A DNA stretch of 64,000 bases, taken from positions 29,520-93,519 of the forward strand of contig NZ_JHWX01000013.1 in assembly GCF_000621965.1 (NCBI RefSeq), in the 5' to 3' direction. Below are positions 1 to 8,532 of the stretch, one piece after another. Numbering within the stretch: position 1 is the stretch's first letter; the number at the start of each line of letters is the position of its first letter. Under the pieces are notes generated by a model. It made no database searches and was not told the DNA's origin. It worked only from the letters and a program-made list of their open reading frames with translations. The stretch is from Methanobrevibacter wolinii SH (GTDB lineage Archaea; Methanobacteriota; Methanobacteria; Methanobacteriales; Methanobacteriaceae). The translations under genes were made by a program, and so were the position numbers.

Positions 1-579
1 TCTGTACTTGCATGTCCTGGAGATCAAAATTGTCGTCTTGGTTTAATTGATACAACTGCTCTTGCTAAAAAAATTGATGATAAATTTAAAGAAAATCCTG
101 CACCATATAAATTTAAAGTTGCAATTAGTGGTTGTCCTAATAAATGTGTAAGACCACAAGTAGCTGACTTTGGTATTAATGGATATAAGTTACCTGAAAC
201 TATTGAAGAAAAATGTAATGGTTGTGGAAGATGTGCTGATGTATGTAAAGTAGATGCTCTTGAAATAAGAGGAGACCTTGCTCATACTGATTATAATGTA
301 TGTATTGGTTGTGGAAAATGTATTAAAGCATGTCCTCATGATGCAAAAGACCTTAAATATGATGGATATAATCTTCATATTGGTGGAATGAGTGGTCGTA
401 AAATCGTTGAAGGTTTAACCTTAAATGTTGATAATGAGGAGGATATCATAAAATTAATTGGTGCTGTTATTAAAGTTTACAATAAATATGGTATTAAACC
501 TCAAAAAGAGAGAGTTGGAACTACTATGCAACGTATTGGTCAACTCAAATTTATGGAAGAAGTTTATAAATTATTATAA
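1..579 (+). CDS. Small sulfite/nitrite reductase-like protein with inserted ferredoxin domain (5' end missing)
   Basis: Only the last 192 residues are in the window; the reading frame is open from base 1. Visible are the siroheme/[4Fe-4S] ligand motifs C-x5-C (CPGDQNC) and C-x3-C (CPNKC) of the sulfite/nitrite reductase fold. An inserted two-cluster ferredoxin follows (CNGCGRCADVC and CIGCGKCIKAC), then the end of the reductase fold. This is the layout of the short dissimilatory-sulfite-reductase-like proteins (Dsr-LP) of methanogens, whose physiological substrate is largely unknown. A role in sulfite reduction or in another siroheme-dependent reduction is inference. The gene ends just before a T-rich repeat region. 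Confidence 0.85.
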   Translation, partial: SVLACPGDQNCRLGLIDTTALAKKIDDKFKENPAPYKFKVAISGCPNKCVRPQVADFGINGYKLPETIEEKCNGCGRCADVCKVDALEIRGDLAHTDYNVCIGCGKCIKACPHDAKDLKYDGYNLHIGGMSGRKIVEGLTLNVDNEEDIIKLIGAVIKVYNKYGIKPQKERVGTTMQRIGQLKFMEEVYKLL

Positions 580-758
580 CTTCTTTTTTTTAATTTTTAT
601 AATTATTTTTTGGTTTTATTGGTTTTTTAGGTTCTATTTTTTATTTTAAAATTAGTGGGTTTTTGGTTTTATTGGTTTTTTTTAGGTTCTATTTTTTATT
701 TAAGATTAATGAGTTTTAATAATTTAAACTTTTAATAAGAATAATTTTTAATATTATT
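580..758 (+). repeat. T-rich tandem repeat between convergent genes
   Basis: Two imperfect copies of a roughly 54-bp unit beginning TGGTTTTATTGGTTTTTT are seen near 611 and 664, followed by AT-rich DNA. The segment separates the convergent reductase genes and is rich in T runs, which serve as termination signals in archaea. No gene is seen. Confidence 0.6.
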
Positions 759-1436
759 TTAACAAGTTTTATTATTAGATTTAGAATTTAAAACTTTATA
801 TTCTAAAATTAAATCAGTATCTATATTATATGAATCTTTTAATTCTAATTTTACACTGTCTTTCATATAATTAAAACCTTCTCCATCAAATAATGTTTTT
901 GCATCTTTTCCACCTACAACCATAGGAGCAATACAAATTCTAATTTCGTCAATTAATCCTTCTTTTATCATTGAAAAATTAAGTGTTGAACCTCCTTCAA
1001 GCATGAGTGTTTTAATTCCTTTTTTATATAAATAATCCATTAGTTTAACTAAATCTACATGTTTTTTTCCTGATGGGAAAATATCTGCATATTTTGATAA
1101 TTTTTTAACCTTTTTAGTTTTAGTATATTCTTCTGCTACTGCAATGATTGTTGGCGCCATATCATTTAATATTTTATAATTAAGTGGTGTTCTTCCTTTA
1201 CTATCTACTACTACACGTATTGGATTATCTTCTTTTTTAGCAGGTATTTTAGATACTGTGAGTTTTGGATTATCTTCAATTACAGTATTTATTCCTACCA
1301 TTATACCATCAACTTCATATCTAAGTTTATGAACTCTTATTAAGTCTTCTTTACATGATATTTCTGATGAACCTGTTTTTGTAGCTATTTTTCCATCTAA
1401 AGTCATTGCAGCATTAAGTATTACATAAGGTTTCAT
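759..1436 (-). CDS. 2,5-diamino-6-(ribosylamino)-4(3H)-pyrimidinone 5'-phosphate reductase
   Basis: A 225-residue protein of the RibD C-terminal/dihydrofolate-reductase-like family. It reduces the ribosyl side chain of the pyrimidine intermediate with NAD(P)H in archaeal riboflavin, FAD and F420 biosynthesis. The start reads MKPYVILNAAMTLDGKIAT, the typical family opening, followed by VDGIMVGINTVIEDNP and later MLEGGSTLNFSMI, the nucleotide-binding part. Length matches the stand-alone archaeal enzyme. An AT-rich TATA-like stretch lies directly upstream on the minus strand. Assignment rests on family motifs only. Confidence 0.88.
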   Translation of the reverse strand: MKPYVILNAAMTLDGKIATKTGSSEISCKEDLIRVHKLRYEVDGIMVGINTVIEDNPKLTVSKIPAKKEDNPIRVVVDSKGRTPLNYKILNDMAPTIIAVAEEYTKTKKVKKLSKYADIFPSGKKHVDLVKLMDYLYKKGIKTLMLEGGSTLNFSMIKEGLIDEIRICIAPMVVGGKDAKTLFDGEGFNYMKDSVKLELKDSYNIDTDLILEYKVLNSKSNNKTC

Positions 1437-1790
1437 ATTATCAACTTATTATTTTTTTATAATATATATTATATAGTAAGTTTTTTATATTTTTTTGAGT
1501 CTGTTAAAATTTTATTTTTAATAGTTTAAACAGTTTTAATACTTGAAAATTTAAGAAAATTTTAATAAAGTAATATTTTTTATAAAATATATTTAATTAT
1601 ATTTTTTTATTTTTTAGAGTTTGTTGAAAACTATTTTTTATAAAAATTTAAAGAATAATTAATGCTTTAAAATCAATTTTAAGAAAATTTATTCAAAAGA
1701 TTTTGAGGATTTCAACAAAACTATTTTTTATTTTTTCATATTTATTATTGTAAATTTTTTTACTTTTGTCTAAATTTTTTTATCTGATTT
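1437..1790. other. AT-rich spacer between divergent genes
   Basis: No open reading frame with a ribosome binding site was found. It holds one good copy of the dispersed GTTGAAA...TTTCAAC element (listed separately) and a degenerate half-copy at about 1500-1575. The start-proximal part presumably holds the promoter of the minus-strand reductase gene. Confidence 0.5.
1622..1718. repeat. Dispersed intergenic element, copy 1
   Basis: Starts TGTTGAAAACTATTTTTTAT and ends TTTTGAGGATTTCAACA, so the ends are inverted repeats of each other (GTTGAAA / TTTCAAC). The interior shares TAAAAATTTAAA and AAAATCAATTTTAAGAAA with the copies at 16377 and 45994. Confidence 0.65.
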
Positions 1791-1859
1791 TTAGGTATAA
1801 CTAAACATTTATATATTAGTTCAATCTAATTTTTAATTAAGAAGTTTAGGTACAACTAA
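1791..1859. promoter_or_regulatory. feoAB promoter with three DtxR/IdeR-like palindromes
   Basis: Three 14-bp sites of the form TTAG-N6-CTAA occur at 1791-1804 (TTAGGTATAACTAA), 1816-1829 (TTAGTTCAATCTAA) and 1846-1859 (TTAGGTACAACTAA). Spacing and arms match the core of DtxR/IdeR/MDR1 iron-regulator boxes. A TATA-like TTTATATA lies at 1808-1815, so the sites bracket TATA and the expected start of transcription about 25 bp on. That would leave a leader of about 200 nt before feoA. Iron-dependent repression is inferred. Confidence 0.65.
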
Positions 1860-2050
1860 ATTTAAATATTTTTAATAAATTTCTAAATTTCTTAAATTTA
1901 TTAAAAGTTCTAAAATTATGTCCTTATATTATTGTAAATTTTTAGGATTTTAATGAATTATTATTCTAATTAGTAATTATATTTAATTAGAAAAAAAGTG
2001 AATTAAAAATTTTTAACTAATTTCAATTTTAAAATAGAAGGTGGATTTCA

Positions 2051-2287
2051 ATGATTAAAAGTTTAGATCAATTAAAAACAGGTGAAGAAGGAAAATTAGT
2101 TTCCTATAATGATGGAGGAAGTAGTGAATTAAAACGTCATTTAATGGGTATGGGTTTTGTTAAAGGTTCAAAAATCCAACTTAAAAAAATTGCTCCATTA
2201 GGGGATCCTTATGAATATAAAATTAAAGGATATTCTGTCTGTTTAAGAAAAGAAGAAGCTCGTAATATTGAAGTTGATGTTGAATAA
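2051..2287 (+). CDS. feoA: Ferrous iron transport protein A
   Basis: A 78-residue FeoA-family protein, an SH3-like beta-barrel that works with FeoB in Fe(II) uptake. Visible are the family signatures LKRHLMGMGFVKGSKIQL and the closing LRKEEARNIEVDV. An AGAAGGTGGAT ribosome binding site precedes the ATG. It is followed after 38 bp by feoB, so the two are probably one transcript controlled by the upstream palindromes. Length is normal for a stand-alone FeoA. Confidence 0.93.
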   Translation: MIKSLDQLKTGEEGKLVSYNDGGSSELKRHLMGMGFVKGSKIQLKKIAPLGDPYEYKIKGYSVCLRKEEARNIEVDVE

Positions 2288-2325
2288 TTTTAATTTACTT
2301 TTATAATTAATAATGGAGATTGTTT

Positions 2326-4335
2326 ATGGAGAATATTAAAATTGGATTAGCAGGTAATCCTAATGTAGGAAAAACCACTTTATTCAATAATTTAACTGGG
2401 CTTCATCAACATGTTGGTAATTGGCCAGGTAAAACAGTAGAACAAGCTTCAGGTCACTTTGAAGAAGACGGTAATCGAATTGATGTTATTGATTTACCTG
2501 GAAATTATGCATTAAGTGCTCATTCTATTGAAGAAATCGTTTCAAGAGATTTTATTGTAGATGAAGAATCTGATGCAATTATCAATGTTATTGATGCAGC
2601 TAATTTAGAACGTAATTTGTATTTAACAGTTCAGATGATGGAATTAAATGCAAATTTAGGTATTGCTCTTAATATGAATAAGTTAGCACGTAAAGATGGT
2701 ATAGATATTGATGTAGATAAATTATCTGAATTATTAGGTCTTCCTGTAGTTCAAATTGAAGCTAATTCAGATATTGGTCATAATGACCTTATTAAAATGA
2801 TTAAAAATCTTAAAGATCATCCTGTAGAAAGTAAAAATAAACTTGTTTATGGTAATGAATTAAGGCAACATTTAGGTGATTTAGAGAAATTAATCTCAAA
2901 AGATAAAAATTTACTTGATGTATCTCCTTATTGGACTGCTATTAAATTATTAGAAGATGATGAAATTGTAATGGATAAAGTTCAACAATCTTCTATGTCT
3001 AATCCAATATTTTTAGAAGTAAGAAAAGTTAAAGATCATCTAAAAGATATTTATGGGGTATCTGCAGCAGAAGCAATTGCTAATGCTCGTTATGCTTTTA
3101 TTGATGGTTTAATTAAGGAATGTGTAAAACTTCCTGAAAACCCAAAACCAACTATGACTGAAAAGATTGATAGAATCGTAACTAATAGAGTCCTTGGTAT
3201 TCCTATATTTTTAATTATTATGTATATTGTTTTCCAAGTTACCTTTACTTTAGGTTCACCAATTCAAGATTGGCTTGATTCTTGTGTTACTGCAATTGCA
3301 GATGGTACTGTTGCATTAGTTGGTCAAAATGCTTTAGGTTCACTTTTATCTGATGGTGTAATTTCTGGAGTTGGAAGTGTTTTAAGTTTCGTTCCTCAAA
3401 TTGTTTTACTGTTCTTATTATTAAGTATATTAGAAGATAGTGGTTATTTAGCAAGAGCTGCTTTTGTAATGGATAAAGTTATGCACAAAGTTTTAGGACT
3501 TCATGGAAAAGCATTTATTCCAATGATTCTTGGATTTGGTTGTGGAGTACCTGGAATTATGGCAACACGTACACTTGAACATGAGGAAGATCGTTTAGTT
3601 GCAATGTTACTTATACCATTTATGTCTTGTACTGCAAGATTACCAGTATATCTTTTATTTGTAGGAATATTCTTTGCTTCATCACAAGCAAATGTAATTT
3701 TCTCATTATACTTACTTGGAGTTGTTGTAGCTATTATTGTAGCAGCTATTATTAAAAAATTATTCTTTAAAGGAGTAAGTACTCCATTTGTAATGGAATT
3801 ACCAACTTATAAAATCCCTACTGTAAAAGGTGTTCTTATGCATACTGGTGAAAAAACATGGGGATTTGTTAGGAAAGCAGGTACTATTATTTTAGCAGCA
3901 GCAATTATTGTATGGGTATTAAGTTATTTCCCAGCTGGTGTTGATTATGGATCACAAGCAAGTTACATTGGTCAAATAGGTACATTTATTGCACCAATAT
4001 TTAGTCCATTAGGATTCGGTAACTGGCAAGCTTCATCTGCATTAATCTTTGGTATGGTAGCTAAAGAAGTTATTGTAGCAACTTTAACTTCAGTATTTGG
4101 TTCATTCCCTGGTGGAGCTACTGCAGGAATTACTTCAGTGTTTACACCACTTACAGCATATGCATTTTTAGTATTCTGTTTATTATATATACCTTGTTTC
4201 GCAGCATTAGGTACTATAAAACAAGAATCTAATGGTTGGAAATGGCCTGCTGTAATGGTATGTACTTGTTTAATTACTGCATATGTAGTATCATTTGCTG
4301 TATTCCATATTGGATTACTTTTAGGATTCCATTAA
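2326..4335 (+). CDS. feoB: Ferrous iron transport protein B
   Basis: A 669-residue membrane transporter with an N-terminal G domain and a C-terminal membrane core. The G1 P-loop is GNPNVGKTT (about residues 10-18) and G3 is DLPGN (57-61). At the G4 position the sequence is NMNK (116-119) rather than the usual NxxD, and G5 is also unusual (EANS). The membrane part carries the gate-type [11 protein letters not shown] and SCTARLPVY motifs of FeoB. ATG at 2326 is preferred over TTG at 2320 because GGAG lies 7 bases before it. It acts in the cytoplasmic membrane. Confidence 0.93.
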   Translation: MENIKIGLAGNPNVGKTTLFNNLTGLHQHVGNWPGKTVEQASGHFEEDGNRIDVIDLPGNYALSAHSIEEIVSRDFIVDEESDAIINVIDAANLERNLYLTVQMMELNANLGIALNMNKLARKDGIDIDVDKLSELLGLPVVQIEANSDIGHNDLIKMIKNLKDHPVESKNKLVYGNELRQHLGDLEKLISKDKNLLDVSPYWTAIKLLEDDEIVMDKVQQSSMSNPIFLEVRKVKDHLKDIYGVSAAEAIANARYAFIDGLIKECVKLPENPKPTMTEKIDRIVTNRVLGIPIFLIIMYIVFQVTFTLGSPIQDWLDSCVTAIADGTVALVGQNALGSLLSDGVISGVGSVLSFVPQIVLLFLLLSILEDSGYLARAAFVMDKVMHKVLGLHGKAFIPMILGFGCGVPGIMATRTLEHEEDRLVAMLLIPFMSCTARLPVYLLFVGIFFASSQANVIFSLYLLGVVVAIIVAAIIKKLFFKGVSTPFVMELPTYKIPTVKGVLMHTGEKTWGFVRKAGTIILAAAIIVWVLSYFPAGVDYGSQASYIGQIGTFIAPIFSPLGFGNWQASSALIFGMVAKEVIVATLTSVFGSFPGGATAGITSVFTPLTAYAFLVFCLLYIPCFAALGTIKQESNGWKWPAVMVCTCLITAYVVSFAVFHIGLLLGFH

Positions 4336-4448
4336 AAATTAAAAACATAAAATTGTTATTGATTAAAATTTGTTTCTAATTTATACAAATTTATAATCAA
4401 TTATTTAATTTTAATAAATCTATGTAAAGAATACTCTTCTTATCATGG

Positions 4449-4480
4449 TTTATATAAAATATATGGTTAATTGAGGTGAT
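4449..4480 (+). promoter_or_regulatory. TATA-like box and ribosome binding site of the 24-residue gene
   Basis: TTTATATAAA at 4449-4458 is a TATA-like sequence and GAGGTGAT at 4473-4480 is a strong Shine-Dalgarno site 3 bases before the ATG at 4484. Confidence 0.4.
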
Positions 4481-4483
4481 TAT

Positions 4484-4558
4484 ATGAAATCTAGATCTTA
4501 TATAAAAGGTATTAAATTAGAAGAAAATGAAGAAAAAGACCAAGATAATCAAAAGTAA
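4484..4558 (+). CDS. Very small charged protein (24 aa) downstream of feoB
   Basis: The frame begins MKSRSYIKGIKLEENEEK and ends with a hydrophilic DQDNQK tail. It is too short for homology, but the GAGGTGAT ribosome binding site directly before the ATG and its place between feoB and a Cys-rich small gene support translation. The N-terminal half is basic and the C-terminal half acidic. No function can be named; a role in the Feo system is inferred from position only. Confidence 0.45.
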   Translation: MKSRSYIKGIKLEENEEKDQDNQK

Positions 4559-4729
4559 TGAGCATGTGACATTAATTAGTACTTTTATTATCTTGGATTA
4601 AATTTTAAGAAAAAATTATCTAATTTCCTTCTTAGTTTTTATATTTATTAGTAATTTTTTTATTCTTAAATTTAATTTATTTAAAAAATAAGTTTCCATC
4701 GTTTATACAGTTAATATAATGGTGATAAA

Positions 4730-4939
4730 ATGAAAATGAAATGTAGAATCTGTGGATATGAATATGATCCTGAAGAAACTAGAGGAACATGTGATGGAAT
4801 TGGCTGTTGTGGATGTGAAGAATGTAATGAAGCAATGTGTCCAAATTGTGGTTATATGAATAAAATAGTATATGAAGATGAATTTGAATTTATTGAAAAA
4901 ATTAAATCTATGATTAAAAATAAAATTGCAGCAAAATAA
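4730..4939 (+). CDS. Small Cys-rich metal-binding protein, rubredoxin-like
   Basis: A 69-residue protein whose first 46 residues hold nine cysteines: CRICGYEYDPEE, the look of a rubredoxin knuckle, then CDGIGCCGCEEC and CPNCGY. The tail (residues 47-69) is a charged helix. A GGTGAT site precedes the ATG, and a TATA-like GTTTATACA lies upstream, so it may have its own promoter. It probably binds iron or zinc. Its place just after feoAB suggests a part in iron handling, which is inference. Confidence 0.75.
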   Translation: MKMKCRICGYEYDPEETRGTCDGIGCCGCEECNEAMCPNCGYMNKIVYEDEFEFIEKIKSMIKNKIAAK

Positions 4940-4988
4940 GATTTTATTTTTAATTAAGTCAAGTATTTAAAAAATGGGGTGTGTAATA

Positions 4989-5102
4989 ATGGAAGATCAT
5001 GTAAGACCACCATGTTGTCAGAAAAAAGATGATAAAGATGAAACTCAGTTTCATAAAATTTTAATGAAGATTAAAAACTTCTTCTTTGGTTGTTGTAAAT
5101 AA
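4989..5102 (+). CDS. Very small Cys-rich protein (37 aa)
   Basis: The protein starts MEDHVRPPCCQKKDDKDE and ends FFFGCCK, with CC pairs near both ends and a short amphipathic lysine-rich helix between them. A GGGGTG ribosome binding site lies about 8 bases before the ATG and the gene follows the previous one by 49 bp. The paired cysteines suggest metal binding or disulfide chemistry. The family is not recognised; association with iron uptake is inferred from position. Confidence 0.6.
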   Translation: MEDHVRPPCCQKKDDKDETQFHKILMKIKNFFFGCCK

Positions 5103-5551
5103 TTATTTTGTTTTTTATTATTTCTGTTTATATTGTTTTTATAGTATTTTTAATTTAAATTTTAAAGTTTTTATAAGATTTTTAAAGTTTAAAAATTTTA
5201 ATATTGCTTTTTTTATAATTTTATCATATTATTTTTATCTATTTATTAAATATTTGTTTTTTATTTGTTAATACTCGATATTTATATTTAAATTTTATTT
5301 AATTATTGTATTTTGTATTCTTTGACTTTATTTTACTTTATACTTATTATTTCTTTATTATTTATTAATTAATTATTTTTTTAATTTATTCTTTTATAAA
5401 ATAATAACTTTAATATTTTTATAAAATATTATTTTTTAAAATAATAATATTTAATTAATTTAATATTATTTTTTTATAAAAATATAAATATTATAATTAA
5501 TATAAAAATAATCATTTAAAGATTTATTAGATATAAGGCTAGGATTAGAGA
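5103..5551. other. AT-rich intergenic region without recognisable gene
   Basis: Extremely A+T-rich. An open frame at 5086-5271 encodes only Phe/Ile/Tyr-rich sequence with no ribosome binding site and is taken as noise. The last 30 bases form the upstream region of the ATPase gene. Confidence 0.5.
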
Positions 5552-6757
5552 ATGATAAAACGAGATTTATATATTAATCAATTAAATGATCTTGCAAATA
5601 CTAAAACTCTTAAGATATTAACTGGAGTTCATGGTAGTGGTAAATCTTGTATTTTATTATCATTTGCTAATAATCTAGAAGAAAATAAAAAGAATGTAAT
5701 ATATCTAAATTTTGACTCATTAAAAAATAAAAAATATTTAGATTACATTAAACTCTATGATTTTTTATCAGAAAATATTTTAAATGATAAAATGAATTAT
5801 ATTCTTCTAGATAATGTTAAAAAAGTAGATAAATGGTATGAAGTTGTAAATTCACTTTCAGTTGATTACAATAATGTTGATTTCTTTATTTCTGGCCTAT
5901 GTGGTGATATTAAAGACTATGAATTATCAAAATATGTTTCATGGCCAATAATTGAAGTAAATGTACTTCCATTATCTTTTAAAGAATATTTAAAATTTAA
6001 TGATGAGTATTGGGATGATAATTTAGATATTAATAGTAAATTTAAGGATTATCTTCATTATGGGGGATTTCCAGTAATTTTTGAACATAAAAAATCAGAT
6101 TTAATTTTTAATAATATTATTGAAGGTATATACAATACAATTATTGTTAAAGATTTAATATCTAAGTATAAAATTAAAAATCTACTACTTCTTAATGAAA
6201 TATTCTATTTTACTATTAATAATTTAGGAGAATATTTCTCCTCTAAAAAAATTACAGAATATTTTTTAACTGAAGGTGTAAAAACTACTCCAACAACAGT
6301 TTTAGACTATTTAAAATACTTTGATAAATCATATCTTTTTTATCCAGTTAAAAGATTTAATCTTAAATGTGATGTATATTTAAGAACACTTGAAAAACAT
6401 TATCTTTGTGATTTAGGACTTAGAAATTATATTCTTGGATTTGATGATGAATATTCAAAAGGTGTTCTTGAAAATTTAGTATATTTTGAACTTTTAAGAA
6501 GAGATTATAAGGTTTCAACTGTTAAATATAAAAAGCATAATATTGACTTTATGGCTAAAAAAGTAGATAAGATAGTTTATATTCAAATACTTAAAAATTT
6601 AGATGATCAATTGTTAAATGGGAAATTAAATGATTTAAATTCAATAAAAGATAATTATGATAAAATTATTATAAGTTTTGATAAGACACATATAAAAAAT
6701 ATTCAAGGAATTAAGATTCTTAATATTATTGATTTTTTATTATCTAATGATTTTTAG
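5552..6757 (+). CDS. AAA-type ATPase of the DUF4143 family, with degenerate Walker B
   Basis: A 401-residue protein with the layout of archaeal AAA_14/DUF4143 ATPases. The Walker A is GVHGSGKS (25-32), then come an ATPase core with LPLSFKEYL and GGFPVIFEH, a winged-helix-like middle, and a C-terminal nuclease-like part (ENLVYFELLRR...NIDFMAKK...YIQIL). The Walker B region reads YILLDN (83-88) where the family has LDE, so the catalytic glutamate is Asn, and the usual TGSNS and SGR segments are replaced. It may bind but hydrolyse ATP poorly. Function in this family is unclear; it stands at the head of the TPR array. Confidence 0.8.
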   Translation: MIKRDLYINQLNDLANTKTLKILTGVHGSGKSCILLSFANNLEENKKNVIYLNFDSLKNKKYLDYIKLYDFLSENILNDKMNYILLDNVKKVDKWYEVVNSLSVDYNNVDFFISGLCGDIKDYELSKYVSWPIIEVNVLPLSFKEYLKFNDEYWDDNLDINSKFKDYLHYGGFPVIFEHKKSDLIFNNIIEGIYNTIIVKDLISKYKIKNLLLLNEIFYFTINNLGEYFSSKKITEYFLTEGVKTTPTTVLDYLKYFDKSYLFYPVKRFNLKCDVYLRTLEKHYLCDLGLRNYILGFDDEYSKGVLENLVYFELLRRDYKVSTVKYKKHNIDFMAKKVDKIVYIQILKNLDDQLLNGKLNDLNSIKDNYDKIIISFDKTHIKNIQGIKILNIIDFLLSNDF

Positions 6758-6779
6758 TAATAAGTTAAAATATATTAAT

Positions 6780-6930
6780 ATCATTTTACTTGTTATTTGG
6801 ATTGTTTTTTGATTTGTGGTTTATTTGAATTAGTATTTTATTTGTTATTTGGATTGTTTTTTGATTTGTGATTTATTTGAACTGGTATTTTATTTCTTAT
6901 TTAAATTAATTTAATTTGTGATTCTTTATT
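6780..6930 (+). repeat. T-rich tandem repeat, 52-bp unit
   Basis: TGTTATTTGGATTGTTTTTT recurs at 6791 and 6843 with high identity, and a third weaker copy starts near 6893. The array fills the gap between the ATPase gene and the first TPR gene. Confidence 0.7.
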
Positions 6931-6991
6931 TGAAGTATAAATGAGAAAAATTATATTTATTTTTACTTTATTTAATAAAGGAGGTAGTATC

Positions 6992-8434
6992 ATGTCTAAT
7001 AAGAAAAATTTAGATGAAAAGTTTTTGAATGCATGTTCTTTATATGAAAATCATGACTTTGACGAATCTATGGAAATATTTAATGAATTACTTTTAGCAG
7101 ATTATGATGTTGATACTATTCTTCCATATTTAATAAAATTTTATTTAAGAAACAATGATACAAACAAAGTTTTAGAATATTTAGATAATTATCTTGATGA
7201 TAATTCATCTCTTTATGAGCTTTTAATTTTAAAAGCATCTATTTTACTTAAAAAATATAAAGCTAATGAATCCTTAGAAATTGCCAATAATATATTAGAA
7301 AAAGATTCTTTAAATGATTCTGCAATTATGATTAAATTAGCTTCTCTTAAGCTTTTAGGCGAAATTAATGAAATTAAAAGTTTTCAAAAAGAGATAGGAG
7401 TAGATTTAATTAGTGATGAAGAATTATCTCATTTTAATAATAATTCTACTATTAATAATAATGATAGTAAAATTCAAGAAACAGAAGATTTAGGTTTTGT
7501 TACTGCTGATTCTTTAGTTCATGGTAATGAGGTTAGGTCTGAGGGTGCTGATTTGGATGAGGTCGGTGGTTTAGGTCATGTTTTTGATGATAAGGATTTA
7601 GGTTTTGTTACTGCTAATAATTTAGACTTTGATGATTCTTTTGAAATTAAAGACAATTCAATGGATTCTAAAAACAATAGATTATCTGAAAAAGAAGATT
7701 CTAATTATCATAATATTATAAATGATTTTATCTCTTCTATGGATAATAATATATATGATGTAGATAATTTTAATGAGGATAATTCTTCTTATGATGAAAA
7801 TCAAGAAGAATATACAAATTCAGATATATCTCTAATAAGTAATGATGAAAATTTAAATGGAGATATTAATAATAATAAAGTTGATAGTGATATTCAAGAG
7901 GATGAATCTATTACTAATAATTTAATTGATGATTCTTTTAATAAAAATGATTCAGAGGAATTAACAACATTTGAAATTGAGGATATTGATATACCAATAA
8001 TTACTGAAGATTATAGTAAAGATTTCAATAAAGATCCTATTGATATTGATTCATTATTTAATTTTGATGAGAATGGTAATTTAATTGATGATATTTCAAA
8101 TGAAAATGATGAAATTTCCAATTATTCTTCTGATATTAAAAATGATGATTTAAACTCTTCTAAAGAATATTTCAATGAATCTAATAATGTTTGTAATGAG
8201 TCTTCTAAGGATGATTTTGTTGAGTTTAATAATGTTTGTGATGAGTCTGAATCTAATGACTTAAATTCTTCTATTACTAATTTAGATAAAAATTCAAGTG
8301 AATTAAATTCTATAAAAAATAAAGATTCATCAAAAAACTTAAATTATCACTCTAAGAATAAACACTTTAATAACCATCTTAAAATGCATAATCTCCGTGA
8401 ATCTACTTTAGATTCATTTTTTAATTTTCAATAG
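6992..8434 (+). CDS. TPR paralog 1 with long acidic low-complexity tail and PIP-like C-terminus
   Basis: A 480-residue protein. Residues 1-140 resemble the N-terminal TPR block of its neighbours (SLYENHDFDESMEIFNELL...ILPYLIKFYLRNND). From about 150 on it is Asn/Asp/Ser/Glu-rich and probably disordered, with imperfect internal repeats (LGFVTADSL and LGFVTANNL; NNVCNES and NNVCDES). It ends STLDSFFNFQ, the TLDxFF tail shared with two other members. ATG at 6992 is chosen because GGAGGT (6980-6985) precedes it, rather than an earlier ATG at 6941. Codons around 7500-7600 use more G/C than the rest. Function unknown; TPRs imply protein-protein contacts. Confidence 0.8.
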   Translation: MSNKKNLDEKFLNACSLYENHDFDESMEIFNELLLADYDVDTILPYLIKFYLRNNDTNKVLEYLDNYLDDNSSLYELLILKASILLKKYKANESLEIANNILEKDSLNDSAIMIKLASLKLLGEINEIKSFQKEIGVDLISDEELSHFNNNSTINNNDSKIQETEDLGFVTADSLVHGNEVRSEGADLDEVGGLGHVFDDKDLGFVTANNLDFDDSFEIKDNSMDSKNNRLSEKEDSNYHNIINDFISSMDNNIYDVDNFNEDNSSYDENQEEYTNSDISLISNDENLNGDINNNKVDSDIQEDESITNNLIDDSFNKNDSEELTTFEIEDIDIPIITEDYSKDFNKDPIDIDSLFNFDENGNLIDDISNENDEISNYSSDIKNDDLNSSKEYFNESNNVCNESSKDDFVEFNNVCDESESNDLNSSITNLDKNSSELNSIKNKDSSKNLNYHSKNKHFNNHLKMHNLRESTLDSFFNFQ

Positions 8435-8532
8435 CTATTTAATTATAGTATGTAAAAATTAATTTAAGTTTTAAATACTAATATATTTTTATATATTTTT
8501 ATTATTAAATTAGAATCGTGATGATAATTAAT

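Noticed and set aside
5086..5271. Possible 61-residue hydrophobic protein
   Set aside because: Overlaps the end of the supported 37-residue gene, is Phe/Tyr/Ile-rich like other T-rich spacers and has no ribosome binding site.
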